A stretch of DNA of 64,000 nucleotides from Clostridium_AB sp036639235. GTDB lineage: Bacteria > Bacillota > Clostridia > Clostridiales > Caloramatoraceae. The DNA lies in assembly GCF_036639235.1 (NCBI RefSeq), contig NZ_JAVWJB010000001.1, positions 1 to 64,000 of the forward strand, given 5' to 3'. The notes beneath the pieces were generated by a model. That model saw only the letters and a list, made by a program, of their open reading frames with translations. It made no database searches and was not told where the DNA came from. Below, piece by piece: positions 8,347 to 16,367 of the stretch. Position 1 is the first letter of the stretch; every line of letters starts with the position of its first letter. Both the position numbers and the translations under genes were made by a program.

Positions 8347-9771
8347 ATGAGTCAAGCAAATCTTGAAGCAAACCAATCAGGTGGATTCTTAGACAAGTTT
8401 TTCAAACTTAAAGAGAATGGTACCGACGTTAAGACTGAAATTCTAGCAGGTCTTACAACGTTCCTAACAATGGCGTACATCCTGTTCGTTAACCCATCAG
8501 TTCTTAGAGAAGCGGGTATGAACTTAGCAGGAGCTGTTGGAGCAGACGCAGTAGCGTTTACTACACTTAATGACCCTGTTGTAGCATCAGTTTACATGGC
8601 TACTTGTATATCAGCAGCAGCTGGTTCAATACTAATGGGTCTACTTGCAAACCTACCTTTCGCACTAGCATCAGGTATGGGACTTAATGCATTCTTCACT
8701 TACACAGTTGTTCTAGGTATGGGCCATAGTTGGCAAGAAGGTCTAGCAGCTGTATTTATTTCAGGTATTGTATTCTTTATTATTTGTGTTACACCACTAC
8801 TTGATATAATGGTTAAGGCTCTTCCAAAGAATCTTAAACTTGCTATCACAGGTGGTATAGGACTATTTATTGCTTTACTAGGACTTAAGAATGGTGGAAT
8901 AGTTATTTCTAACCCAGCTACTTATGTAGCCTTCGGTGATGTAACTGACCCAGCTGTACTAATTACAGTTATAGGTATAGTTATAACAGCTGCTCTTATG
9001 GCACTTAATGTTAAAGCATCAATGCTACTAGGAATCATAGCTACTACTCTTATTGGTATTCCAATGGGACAAACTCATGTTACTTCAGAAGTATTCTCAA
9101 TGCCTCCTGGAATGAGCGAAACTTTCATGAAAATGGACTTCGCTGGACTTCTAGGATCAGGTGATAAGGGAATTGGAGTTGCAATTCTTTCAGTAGTAAT
9201 GGTAGTTATTACTATTACACTAGTTGACCTTTTCGATTCAATCGGAACTCTTGTTGGTACAGCTACTAAGGCTGGACTAGTTAACAAGGACGGTACTGTT
9301 AAGAACATGAACAAGGCAATGATGGCTGCATCATTCGGTATCATTATCGGTTCAGTTTGTGGTACTTCAACAATCAACACTTACGTTGAATCAAGTTCAG
9401 GTGTTGCTCAAGGTGGAAGAACAGGACTTACAGCAGTAACTGTTGGTTGCCTATTCATCGCATCAATGTTCCTAATCGGAATCGTTGGTATGGTACCTTC
9501 ACAAGCAACAGCACCAGCACTAATCATTGTTGGGGTTCTAATGCTTTCAGCAGTTAGTGAAATCGACTTCAGCGACTTTACAGAAGCAGTTCCTGTATTC
9601 TTTATAATCGCAATGATGCCATTCACTTTCTCAATCGCAAACGGTATCTCAATCGGTCTTATCATGCTTCCAGTAATGAAGGTGATAACAGGTAGAGCTA
9701 AGGAAGTACATCCAATAGTTTATGTACTTGCAGCACTATTCATCCTAAGATTTATTGTTCTTCCTCACTAA
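8347..9771 (+). CDS. NCS2-family purine permease, AzgA/PbuG type (second copy)
   Basis: 474 aa with about 12 transmembrane segments. The protein shares long identical stretches with the upstream permease (for example ALPKNLKLAITGGIGLFIAL) and has the classical NTYVESSSGVAQGG pore motif. It imports a purine base by proton symport. The codon choice is conspicuously 'clean' (many C-ending codons, few rare ones), like that of oppA further on, which suggests high expression. It has a near-consensus promoter, a long structured leader, a GGGGGG-containing ribosome binding site and its own terminator, so it is a single-gene unit. Which purine it carries cannot be decided from the sequence. Confidence 0.93.
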   Translation: MSQANLEANQSGGFLDKFFKLKENGTDVKTEILAGLTTFLTMAYILFVNPSVLREAGMNLAGAVGADAVAFTTLNDPVVASVYMATCISAAAGSILMGLLANLPFALASGMGLNAFFTYTVVLGMGHSWQEGLAAVFISGIVFFIICVTPLLDIMVKALPKNLKLAITGGIGLFIALLGLKNGGIVISNPATYVAFGDVTDPAVLITVIGIVITAALMALNVKASMLLGIIATTLIGIPMGQTHVTSEVFSMPPGMSETFMKMDFAGLLGSGDKGIGVAILSVVMVVITITLVDLFDSIGTLVGTATKAGLVNKDGTVKNMNKAMMAASFGIIIGSVCGTSTINTYVESSSGVAQGGRTGLTAVTVGCLFIASMFLIGIVGMVPSQATAPALIIVGVLMLSAVSEIDFSDFTEAVPVFFIIAMMPFTFSIANGISIGLIMLPVMKVITGRAKEVHPIVYVLAALFILRFIVLPH

Positions 9772-9784
9772 TTAGGAAGATTAT

Positions 9785-9814
9785 AAAGAGAGGCTTATGC
9801 CTCTCTTTTTTTAT
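9785..9814 (+). terminator. Rho-independent terminator after the second permease
   Basis: AGAGAGGC/GCCTCTCT stem with a 4-nt loop and a T-run. Confidence 0.9.
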
Positions 9815-9872
9815 TTTCTATATTGATCATTAGGAATTGAAATTACTGAGAAATTATGATATTATCGAATAA

Positions 9873-10005
9873 GCTAAAAGGGAGTAGTTCTAGTACAAAG
9901 TCAACATACTGGTGATATCACCTGGCTTTGTAGCCATTATTGGTAACGAGACTTTTAGCATAGGGTATACAGATGTGTATCCTATGCTAATGGTCTCGTT
10001 TTTTA
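9873..10005 (+). promoter_or_regulatory. yybP-ykoY manganese riboswitch with terminator platform
   Basis: P1 is GCTAAAAG (9873-9880) pairing with CTTTTAGC (9952-9959). The conserved element GGGAGTAG follows the 5' P1 strand, then AGTCAACATACT, GGCTTTG and GGTAACGAGACTTTTAGC in the order seen in yybP-ykoY aptamers. The 3' P1 strand is also part of a long alternative stem (CGAGAC...GTCTCG and GCATAGG...CCTATGC) ending in TTTTTT at 9999-10004. Mn2+ binding is therefore expected to stabilise P1, prevent termination and switch the Mn exporter on. Confidence 0.92.
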
Positions 10006-10047
10006 TTGCCTTTTAGTAATAACTTAATAATGAAGGGATGTTTAAAG

Positions 10048-10779
10048 ATGACCACAACAATTTTTGCTTTTCTGTTTTCAACAGTAGCAGTAGTATTAGC
10101 TGAAATGGGGGATAAAACTCAGCTACTTGCTATGGCTTTTGCAACTAAGTATAAGGCGTCTAAGGTTATGCTTGGTGTGTTTATTGCTACAATATTTAAT
10201 CATGGACTTGCTGTATTAGTAGGAAACTATATAACAAAGTTTGAATCTGCACAAATATGGATTCAATTTATTGCAGCTATTTCATTTATTTTCTTTGGAC
10301 TTTGGACGATAAGAGGGGATAGTCTAGACGGTGAGGAGAATAAGATATATAAGTATGGAGCGGTTTTAACTGTTACAATAGCATTTTTTATTGCTGAAAT
10401 GGGTGATAAGACTCAGCTTGCAACTATAGCAGTAGCAACTAAGTTTCCAGAAAGCCCTATAGTAATATTAATGGGAACTACTACAGGTATGCTTATAGCA
10501 GATGCTATTGGTATAGTTATTGGAGTAGTTATGTGTAGAAGGATACCAGAGAGGGTTATAAAGCTTGTTTCAGCAGGTGCATTTATAGTCTTTGGATTTA
10601 TTGCTGTATTCCAATCATTATTTAATGATATGGGAATGAGTCTAACTTCTACTATTATGTTTATATTAGCATTAGGAGCTATAACTGGAATTGCTACTTA
10701 TTATTTAATTAAAAATAATAAACTAGATGAAAATATTACTGTGCAAAATTATTGTAAAGTAAAAAGTAAGGCAAAATAA
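10048..10779 (+). CDS. TMEM165/GDT1 (UPF0016) family manganese exporter
   Basis: 243 aa. The start is ATG 10048, 9 nt after AAGGGA; an in-frame start at 10006 would sit on the riboswitch terminator. The protein is an inverted repeat of two three-helix halves, each with the ion-binding signature: AEMGDKTQLLA in the first and AEMGDKTQLAT in the second (ExGD(K/R)T(Q), both intact). Family members (Mn/Ca exporters such as MneA and GDT1) export Mn2+. The yybP-ykoY riboswitch in front makes Mn2+ export by far the most likely role. It is a monocistronic unit. Confidence 0.92.
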   Translation: MTTTIFAFLFSTVAVVLAEMGDKTQLLAMAFATKYKASKVMLGVFIATIFNHGLAVLVGNYITKFESAQIWIQFIAAISFIFFGLWTIRGDSLDGEENKIYKYGAVLTVTIAFFIAEMGDKTQLATIAVATKFPESPIVILMGTTTGMLIADAIGIVIGVVMCRRIPERVIKLVSAGAFIVFGFIAVFQSLFNDMGMSLTSTIMFILALGAITGIATYYLIKNNKLDENITVQNYCKVKSKAK

Positions 10780-10851
10780 ATAAACTTCTTTAGATAAATG
10801 ATGTATTATACGATAACATAAGTAATACTTTTATTTAAGGAGTGGTTTTCG

Positions 10852-11601
10852 GTGAATATTAATGATGTATCAAGATTTATGAATATATATTTAATGCAGT
10901 CTATGTTTAATGGTGCAGGTACAAGTGGTGTAGGAATGGGCCAAAGTTCTTCTAATAATTCTATGCTATTTGAATATATGCTTAAATCAGCTTTAACAAG
11001 TAATAACGGTAACTACTGTCATAATTGTAGATATGATATGAATAATACATTACTAAATAGTAATAATATAAATAGTAACAATAATATAAAGCCAAATAAT
11101 CAAGTATCTGAAGTTTATGGTGAATATGGTGATTTCATACCTATGGGTAAGGCACCGAATCTTCGCGAAAAGGATATTAATATTGCACCTAGAATAGATT
11201 CAGCTATTAAGGCTGCCTCAAGAAAGTATGGAGTAGAGGAAGGTTTTGTTCGTGCTATTATTAAGCAGGAATCTAACTTTAATCCTAACTGTACTTCAAG
11301 GGCAGGCGCTATGGGGCTTATGCAGCTTATGGACTACAACTGCAAGGAGTATGGAGTATCAAATCCTTACAATATTGAAGACAATGTTGATGGGGGAGTT
11401 AAGTACATAAAGAATCTACTAGATAAGTTTAATGGTAACAAGCAGCTTGCATTATCTGCCTATAATGGTGGAATTACTCGTATGAGCAAAAGAGGAGTAG
11501 ATACGGTACCAGAAATAGTAAATATGCCTAAGGAAACAAGAGATTATGTAACTAAGGTTATGGGATATTATAATCAATATAAAGATATTAAGTTTGTTTA
11601 G
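10852..11601 (+). CDS. Lytic transglycosylase, SLT (Slt70-like) domain
   Basis: 249 aa. The start is GTG 10852, after AAGGAGTGG. The N-terminal half is Asn- and Ser-rich (NSNNINSNNNIKPNN) and looks like a linker, with no obvious signal peptide. The C-terminal half is a full SLT domain: catalytic Glu in IKQESNFNP, then GAMGLMQLM and LSAYNGG. It cleaves peptidoglycan glycan strands to 1,6-anhydro products. The lack of a classical signal sequence is common for clostridial members with disordered N-termini. It is followed 9 bp later by a lipase gene, probably in the same transcript. Confidence 0.88.
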   Translation: MNINDVSRFMNIYLMQSMFNGAGTSGVGMGQSSSNNSMLFEYMLKSALTSNNGNYCHNCRYDMNNTLLNSNNINSNNNIKPNNQVSEVYGEYGDFIPMGKAPNLREKDINIAPRIDSAIKAASRKYGVEEGFVRAIIKQESNFNPNCTSRAGAMGLMQLMDYNCKEYGVSNPYNIEDNVDGGVKYIKNLLDKFNGNKQLALSAYNGGITRMSKRGVDTVPEIVNMPKETRDYVTKVMGYYNQYKDIKFV

Positions 11602-11610
11602 GAGGATAAT

Positions 11611-12930
11611 ATGGATTACGCTTTAGTACTAGGTGGTGGAGGTGCTAAGGGTAGCTATGAACTTGGAGTCTATAAGGCTTTAGTAGAGATGAACATTAAT
11701 GTTACATCTATATACGGAACATCAATTGGAGCGCTTAATGGAGCTATGTTTGTTCAGGGCAGCATTGACAGGGCAGAGAAGCTTTGGAATGAAATTAAAG
11801 CATCTGATGTTATGAACATAGAGAGTAAGATAGAAGAATTATTACTAAAGGGGGGTGTATCTAGTACACTTGAGTTTATGATGCATGTTATAAGTTCAGG
11901 TGGAATAGATATTACTCCCCTTAAAAATTTACTAGAAGAGATAATTGATGAGGATAAGATCAGAAATTCCTTAATTGATTATGGAATAGTAACATTCTCT
12001 CTAGATAACTTTAAACCCCAAAAGCTTCATAAGTCAGAAATAGAAAAGGGGAAACTTATAGATTACCTAATAGCAAGCTCTGCACTACCAGCCTTTAAGA
12101 AACACACAATTAACAATGAAAGATTTATAGATGGGGCATTTTGTGATAATGTACCACTATCTTTTGCAGTAAGTGATAATATAGAAAATATAATAGTAGT
12201 AGATATATTAAGCCCAGGGTTTGTTGAAAGAGCAAATGTACGTGGGAGAAATGTTATATATATTAAGAATCCCCATGAATTAAAGGGGTCTGTTTTAAGT
12301 TTTAATATGGATAATATAAAATTCAATATGAACCTTGGATACTTAGATTGCCTTAAGGCATTTGGAAAGCTTCATGGACATAGGTATTATATTAATAACA
12401 CTGATAAGCTTCATATTAATATAGAAGAAAGTGATATAGTTAATATATATAAATTTTTTGGAGTGGAGATTAACCATAGGGATATAAGGTCTTCTAATAT
12501 TATTTTAGATAAAATAATGAGACTTATTAAATCCTATACTGGAGATGATATAACTAAGGATAAAATATTTATATCAGCCCTTGAAATTGCAGCTGATATT
12601 TTATCAATAGAAAAGGTACAGGTATACTCTTTAAGGGAACTTATTAATAAGGTATACGAGGCACTAGATTATAATTTAAATAATTTTTCTGATGATGGCT
12701 ATTTAGACTACCTTAAAAATAGTGTATTATTAACAGATAGGAAAAAAGTATTATCCTCTTTATTAGAACAAATTAACAAGGAAGCAAATTTAATTTATTA
12801 TCTAAAGGCATGTGTTGAGGGAGAAGCACCACAAATATTTAGAAAGTTAATGGCAACTGTTTATCCAAAGACAGCAATTGCAGCAGCTTTTTTAATGTAC
12901 ATTGATTCTATGAGGGGAAGACTTAATTAG
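11611..12930 (+). CDS. Patatin-like phospholipase (RssA-type)
   Basis: 439 aa. The N-terminal patatin domain has the oxyanion loop GGGGAKGSYELG (residues 7-18), nucleophile GTSIG (about residue 40) and the DGA of the Ser-Asp dyad in FIDGAFCDNVPL. The C-terminal 200 residues are helical and specific to clostridial members. It is predicted to hydrolyse acyl esters of membrane lipids and is cytoplasmic. It lies between a transglycosylase (9 bp before) and rsuA (8 bp after), in a likely three-gene operon. The physiological substrate is unknown. Confidence 0.85.
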   Translation: MDYALVLGGGGAKGSYELGVYKALVEMNINVTSIYGTSIGALNGAMFVQGSIDRAEKLWNEIKASDVMNIESKIEELLLKGGVSSTLEFMMHVISSGGIDITPLKNLLEEIIDEDKIRNSLIDYGIVTFSLDNFKPQKLHKSEIEKGKLIDYLIASSALPAFKKHTINNERFIDGAFCDNVPLSFAVSDNIENIIVVDILSPGFVERANVRGRNVIYIKNPHELKGSVLSFNMDNIKFNMNLGYLDCLKAFGKLHGHRYYINNTDKLHINIEESDIVNIYKFFGVEINHRDIRSSNIILDKIMRLIKSYTGDDITKDKIFISALEIAADILSIEKVQVYSLRELINKVYEALDYNLNNFSDDGYLDYLKNSVLLTDRKKVLSSLLEQINKEANLIYYLKACVEGEAPQIFRKLMATVYPKTAIAAAFLMYIDSMRGRLN

Positions 12931-12938
12931 GAGGAAAT

Positions 12939-13664
12939 ATGTCAAGGGAAAGATTAGATAAGGTACTTGCAAATATGGGATATGGAACCCGTAAAGAAGT
13001 TAAAGCCATAACAAAGTCAGGTCAGGTTACTGTAAATGGTAATATTATAAAGGACTCATCAACCCATGTTAATCCATATGAGGATGAGATCATAATAAAT
13101 GGTGAGAAGGTTAATTATAGAGAGTTTATTTATATTATGATGCATAAGCCACCAGGAGTTATATCAGCAACAGAGGATAAACACCTAGAAACGGTTATAG
13201 ATATATTAGAATATGAAGATGCTGTATTTAAGCCAGCACCTGTTGGAAGACTTGATAAGGATACAGAGGGACTATTACTAATAACTAATGATGGAGAACT
13301 TAATCATAAGTTATTATCACCGAAGAACCACGTACCTAAAAAATATTACGCAGATATTGAAGGGGAAGTTACAGAAAGTGATATAGCTGAATTTAGTAAG
13401 GGAATTGTTCTAGATGATGGATATCATACTATGCCAGCAGAACTTACTATTCTAGAAAGTGGAGAAGAATCTAAAATAGAAGTTATTATATATGAAGGAA
13501 AGTATCATCAGGTTAAGAGAATGTTCGAAGCTGTTGGTAAAAAGGTAGTATACCTTAAAAGGCTAGAAATGGGACCACTTGTACTTGACGAGGACCTAGA
13601 GCTTGGTCAATATAGAGAATTAACTGACGAGGAAGTAGAAAGTTTATTTAACTACACAAAATAA
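12939..13664 (+). CDS. RsuA/RluB-family pseudouridine synthase
   Basis: 241 aa. The N-terminal S4 RNA-binding domain (RLDKVLANMGYGTRKEVKA) is followed by the catalytic motif GRLDKDTEGLLLITNDG, whose Asp is the nucleophile. Length and single S4 domain are those of RsuA (16S rRNA Psi516) or RluB/YtzG types; the target base cannot be told with certainty. The AGGAGG site sits 8 bp after the lipase stop. Confidence 0.9.
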   Translation: MSRERLDKVLANMGYGTRKEVKAITKSGQVTVNGNIIKDSSTHVNPYEDEIIINGEKVNYREFIYIMMHKPPGVISATEDKHLETVIDILEYEDAVFKPAPVGRLDKDTEGLLLITNDGELNHKLLSPKNHVPKKYYADIEGEVTESDIAEFSKGIVLDDGYHTMPAELTILESGEESKIEVIIYEGKYHQVKRMFEAVGKKVVYLKRLEMGPLVLDEDLELGQYRELTDEEVESLFNYTK

Positions 13665-13738
13665 AATACTTAAGTTGACTTTATCAGTTTAATATTATAA
13701 AGTAAAAGTATAACTAATTTGGCTTTTGAGGTGGTAAA

Positions 13739-14038
13739 ATGAAACACTTTGATGAACTTAATAAGGAAGAGCTTGAGTATTTATATGAAGCTATTCTAGC
13801 ACTAGACACGAAAGACGATGTAGAAAGATTTTTAGATGATATATGCACTATTAACGAAATTAAGTCTATTTCTCAAAGAATGCAGGTTGCAAAGATGCTT
13901 AGGGAAAGAAAGACCTATACTGAAATAGCCAATACTACAGGTGCAAGTACAGCAACTATAAGTAGGGTTAATAGATGTCTTAATTATGGAAGCAGAGGAT
14001 ACAAGCTTGTATTCAATAAGCTTTATGGCGACGAATAA
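13739..14038 (+). CDS. yerC: YerC/YecD-family TrpR-like DNA-binding protein
   Basis: 99 aa. It has the TrpR-fold helix-turn-helix: EIKSISQRMQVAKMLRERKT, then YTEIANTTGASTATISRVNR as the recognition part. In Bacillus yerC sits beside pcrA-ligA, the same order as here, which supports the assignment. The regulated genes are not known. GAGGTGG provides the ribosome binding site, and a strong terminator follows, separating it from pcrA. Confidence 0.9.
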   Translation: MKHFDELNKEELEYLYEAILALDTKDDVERFLDDICTINEIKSISQRMQVAKMLRERKTYTEIANTTGASTATISRVNRCLNYGSRGYKLVFNKLYGDE

Positions 14039-14055
14039 TTTAATAATTTATTAGT

Positions 14056-14090
14056 AAATAGGGTTAATTATTAACCCTATTTGTTTTTTG
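14056..14090 (+). terminator. Rho-independent terminator between yerC and pcrA
   Basis: AATAGGGTTAA/TTAACCCTATT stem followed by TGTTTTTT. A TATAAT at 14101-14106 just downstream is the likely -10 for pcrA. Confidence 0.85.
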
Positions 14091-14139
14091 TCCTAAATGC
14101 TATAATATACCTAATGAAGTTTAAGTGGGGAGGATATTA

Positions 14140-16356
14140 ATGATAGATTTAAATACACTTAATGATAGCCAAAGAGAAGCGGTAGAAACTCTAAATGGGC
14201 CACTGTTAATACTAGCAGGGGCAGGTTCGGGGAAGACTAGGGTTTTAACATATAGAATTGCACACCTTATAGATAATGGGGTATTTCCTGATAATATATT
14301 AGCTATTACATTTACTAATAAGGCTGCACGTGAAATGAAGGAAAGAATAGAAGCACTAGTTGATGAGAAAGCTAAGAGTATATGGGTTGGTACATTCCAC
14401 TCTATATGTGTAAGAATACTAAGACAACATATAGATAAGCTTGGATATGACAAGACTTTTGTTATATATGATTCATCAGATCAGGAGAAGCTTGTTAAGG
14501 AATGTCTTAAGGAACTTAATATTGATGAGAAGCAGTTCCCTCCAAAGGGAATGCTATCAAGTATTGGTGGACTTAAGGATAATCTTATTGATTGGAAAAA
14601 ATTCAAAAAAGAAAACCAAAACAATTTCGAAAAGAAAAACCTATGTTTTGTATACGAAAAATACCAAAAGAAGCTTGAAACAAATAATGCATTAGACTTT
14701 GATGATATTATTATGAAAACAGTTCAACTTCTTAATGAAAATGAGGATTTATTAGCATACTATCATAGAAGGTTTAATTATATATTAGTTGACGAGTATC
14801 AGGATACTAACGGTGCACAGTATAATCTTATTAAATTATTAGCTAAGGGACATGGGAACCTATGTGTAGTTGGAGATGATGATCAGTCTATTTACGGATG
14901 GAGAGGTGCTGATATTCGTAATATTCTAGACTTTGAAAAGGATTATGAGGATACTAAGGTAATTAAGCTAGAGCAGAATTATAGATGCACTAAGAGAATA
15001 TTAGATGCTGCTAATTGCGTTATAGCAAACAATGAAAACAGAAAGAATAAGCGTCTTTGGACTGAAAATGAAACAGGAGAAACTATTAAGTTCTATAAGG
15101 GAAATAGTGATAGGGAAGAATCATCATTTATAGCAGATAAGCTTCAGGCATCAATTAATGACGGATTTTCTGCTAAGGAATGTGCTATTTTATATAGAAC
15201 CAACGCAATGAGTCGTATACTTGAAGAAAGTTTAATGAATAGAGGTATTCCATATAAGATAATTGGGGGACTTAAGTTCTATGACAGAAAAGAAGTTAAG
15301 GATATAATTGCATATCTTAGGGTTATTAATAACCCAGCAGACTCTGTTTCACTTGAAAGAATAGTTAATGTTCCAAAGAGGGGAATTGGAGATTCTAGTG
15401 TAGATAAGGTAAAGGAATATGCTCTTAATTCAGATAGTAGCCTATATTCAGCTATGCTTGATATAGGAGAAGTTACTTCCCTTACTAAACGTGCATCTAA
15501 CTCAATCGAAAAATTTATAAGTATGATGAACACTCTAATTATGAGTAAGGATACTATGAGCGTTTCTGAAATCATTAAAGAAATAATGGATAAAACAGGT
15601 TATATTGAGGATCTTAAGGCTCAGCAGGATAAGGATAAGGTTGATAGGGTTCAAAATGTTCAAGAGTTTTTCTCAGCTGCTATTGAATTTGAAACTTCAG
15701 ATGAAGAGGATACTTCACTTTCAGCATTCCTTGAGAAAATAGCACTAGTATCAGACCAGGATAATATTACTGATGATTCTAGGGTAACTCTTATGACGCT
15801 TCATACTGCAAAGGGACTAGAATTCCCTATAGTATTTATAGCAGGATTTGAGGAGGGGATATTCCCTCACTTTAGGGCACTTGAAGATGAAGAGGAAATG
15901 GAGGAGGAACGTAGACTTTGTTATGTTGGGATTACAAGAGCTAAGAAGAATTTATACCTAACATGTGCAAGACAAAGACTTATGTTTGGCCGTACATCAT
16001 TTAATGCACCATCTTCATTCCTAGAGGAAATTCCATGTGATATTGTTGAGGATATAAGCCCGGCACCTAAGGAAAACTTTAATAGGGTATATTCCCATGA
16101 AAGGGAGCCTGTTATAAAGGCAGCTAATCAAAGAATATCATCTAAGGTAATTATCCCAGATGCTACAAGAAAGAAAGTTAACTCACTTTCAGGTGGAGAA
16201 ATTAAGGCTGGGGTTAAAATAAAGCATAAGATATTTGGAAAAGGCCTTGTTATATCTACTAAGCCAGCAGCTAACGATACTCAAATAACTGTCCACTTTG
16301 ATACAGCAGGACTTAAGAATTTACTTCTTGGTTCTGCACCAATTGAATTGCTTTAA
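14140..16356 (+). CDS. pcrA: ATP-dependent DNA helicase PcrA/UvrD
   Basis: 738 aa. The start is ATG 14140, 6 nt after GGGGAGG; an in-frame GTG at 14125 overlaps that site. SF1 motifs occur in order: Q-motif LNDSQREAV, Walker A AGAGSGKT, TFTNKAAREMKER (Ia), DEYQDTN (II), GDDDQSIYGWRGA (III), QNYRC (IV), TLHTAKGLEFP (V) and ITRAKKNLYL (VI). The C-terminus GVKIKHKIFGKGLV is the Tudor-like RNA polymerase-interacting region of PcrA. It is a 3'-5' helicase for repair and for clearing RecA and transcription conflicts. ligA lies 11 bp downstream. Confidence 0.97.
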   Translation: MIDLNTLNDSQREAVETLNGPLLILAGAGSGKTRVLTYRIAHLIDNGVFPDNILAITFTNKAAREMKERIEALVDEKAKSIWVGTFHSICVRILRQHIDKLGYDKTFVIYDSSDQEKLVKECLKELNIDEKQFPPKGMLSSIGGLKDNLIDWKKFKKENQNNFEKKNLCFVYEKYQKKLETNNALDFDDIIMKTVQLLNENEDLLAYYHRRFNYILVDEYQDTNGAQYNLIKLLAKGHGNLCVVGDDDQSIYGWRGADIRNILDFEKDYEDTKVIKLEQNYRCTKRILDAANCVIANNENRKNKRLWTENETGETIKFYKGNSDREESSFIADKLQASINDGFSAKECAILYRTNAMSRILEESLMNRGIPYKIIGGLKFYDRKEVKDIIAYLRVINNPADSVSLERIVNVPKRGIGDSSVDKVKEYALNSDSSLYSAMLDIGEVTSLTKRASNSIEKFISMMNTLIMSKDTMSVSEIIKEIMDKTGYIEDLKAQQDKDKVDRVQNVQEFFSAAIEFETSDEEDTSLSAFLEKIALVSDQDNITDDSRVTLMTLHTAKGLEFPIVFIAGFEEGIFPHFRALEDEEEMEEERRLCYVGITRAKKNLYLTCARQRLMFGRTSFNAPSSFLEEIPCDIVEDISPAPKENFNRVYSHEREPVIKAANQRISSKVIIPDATRKKVNSLSGGEIKAGVKIKHKIFGKGLVISTKPAANDTQITVHFDTAGLKNLLLGSAPIELL

Positions 16357-16367
16357 GAGGTGAAAAT

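Noticed and set aside
6455..9665. Long minus-strand reading frames opposite the permeases and other genes
   Set aside because: They follow from codon bias of the real genes (many GTT/GCA/ACT codons) and have no ribosome binding sites or family features.
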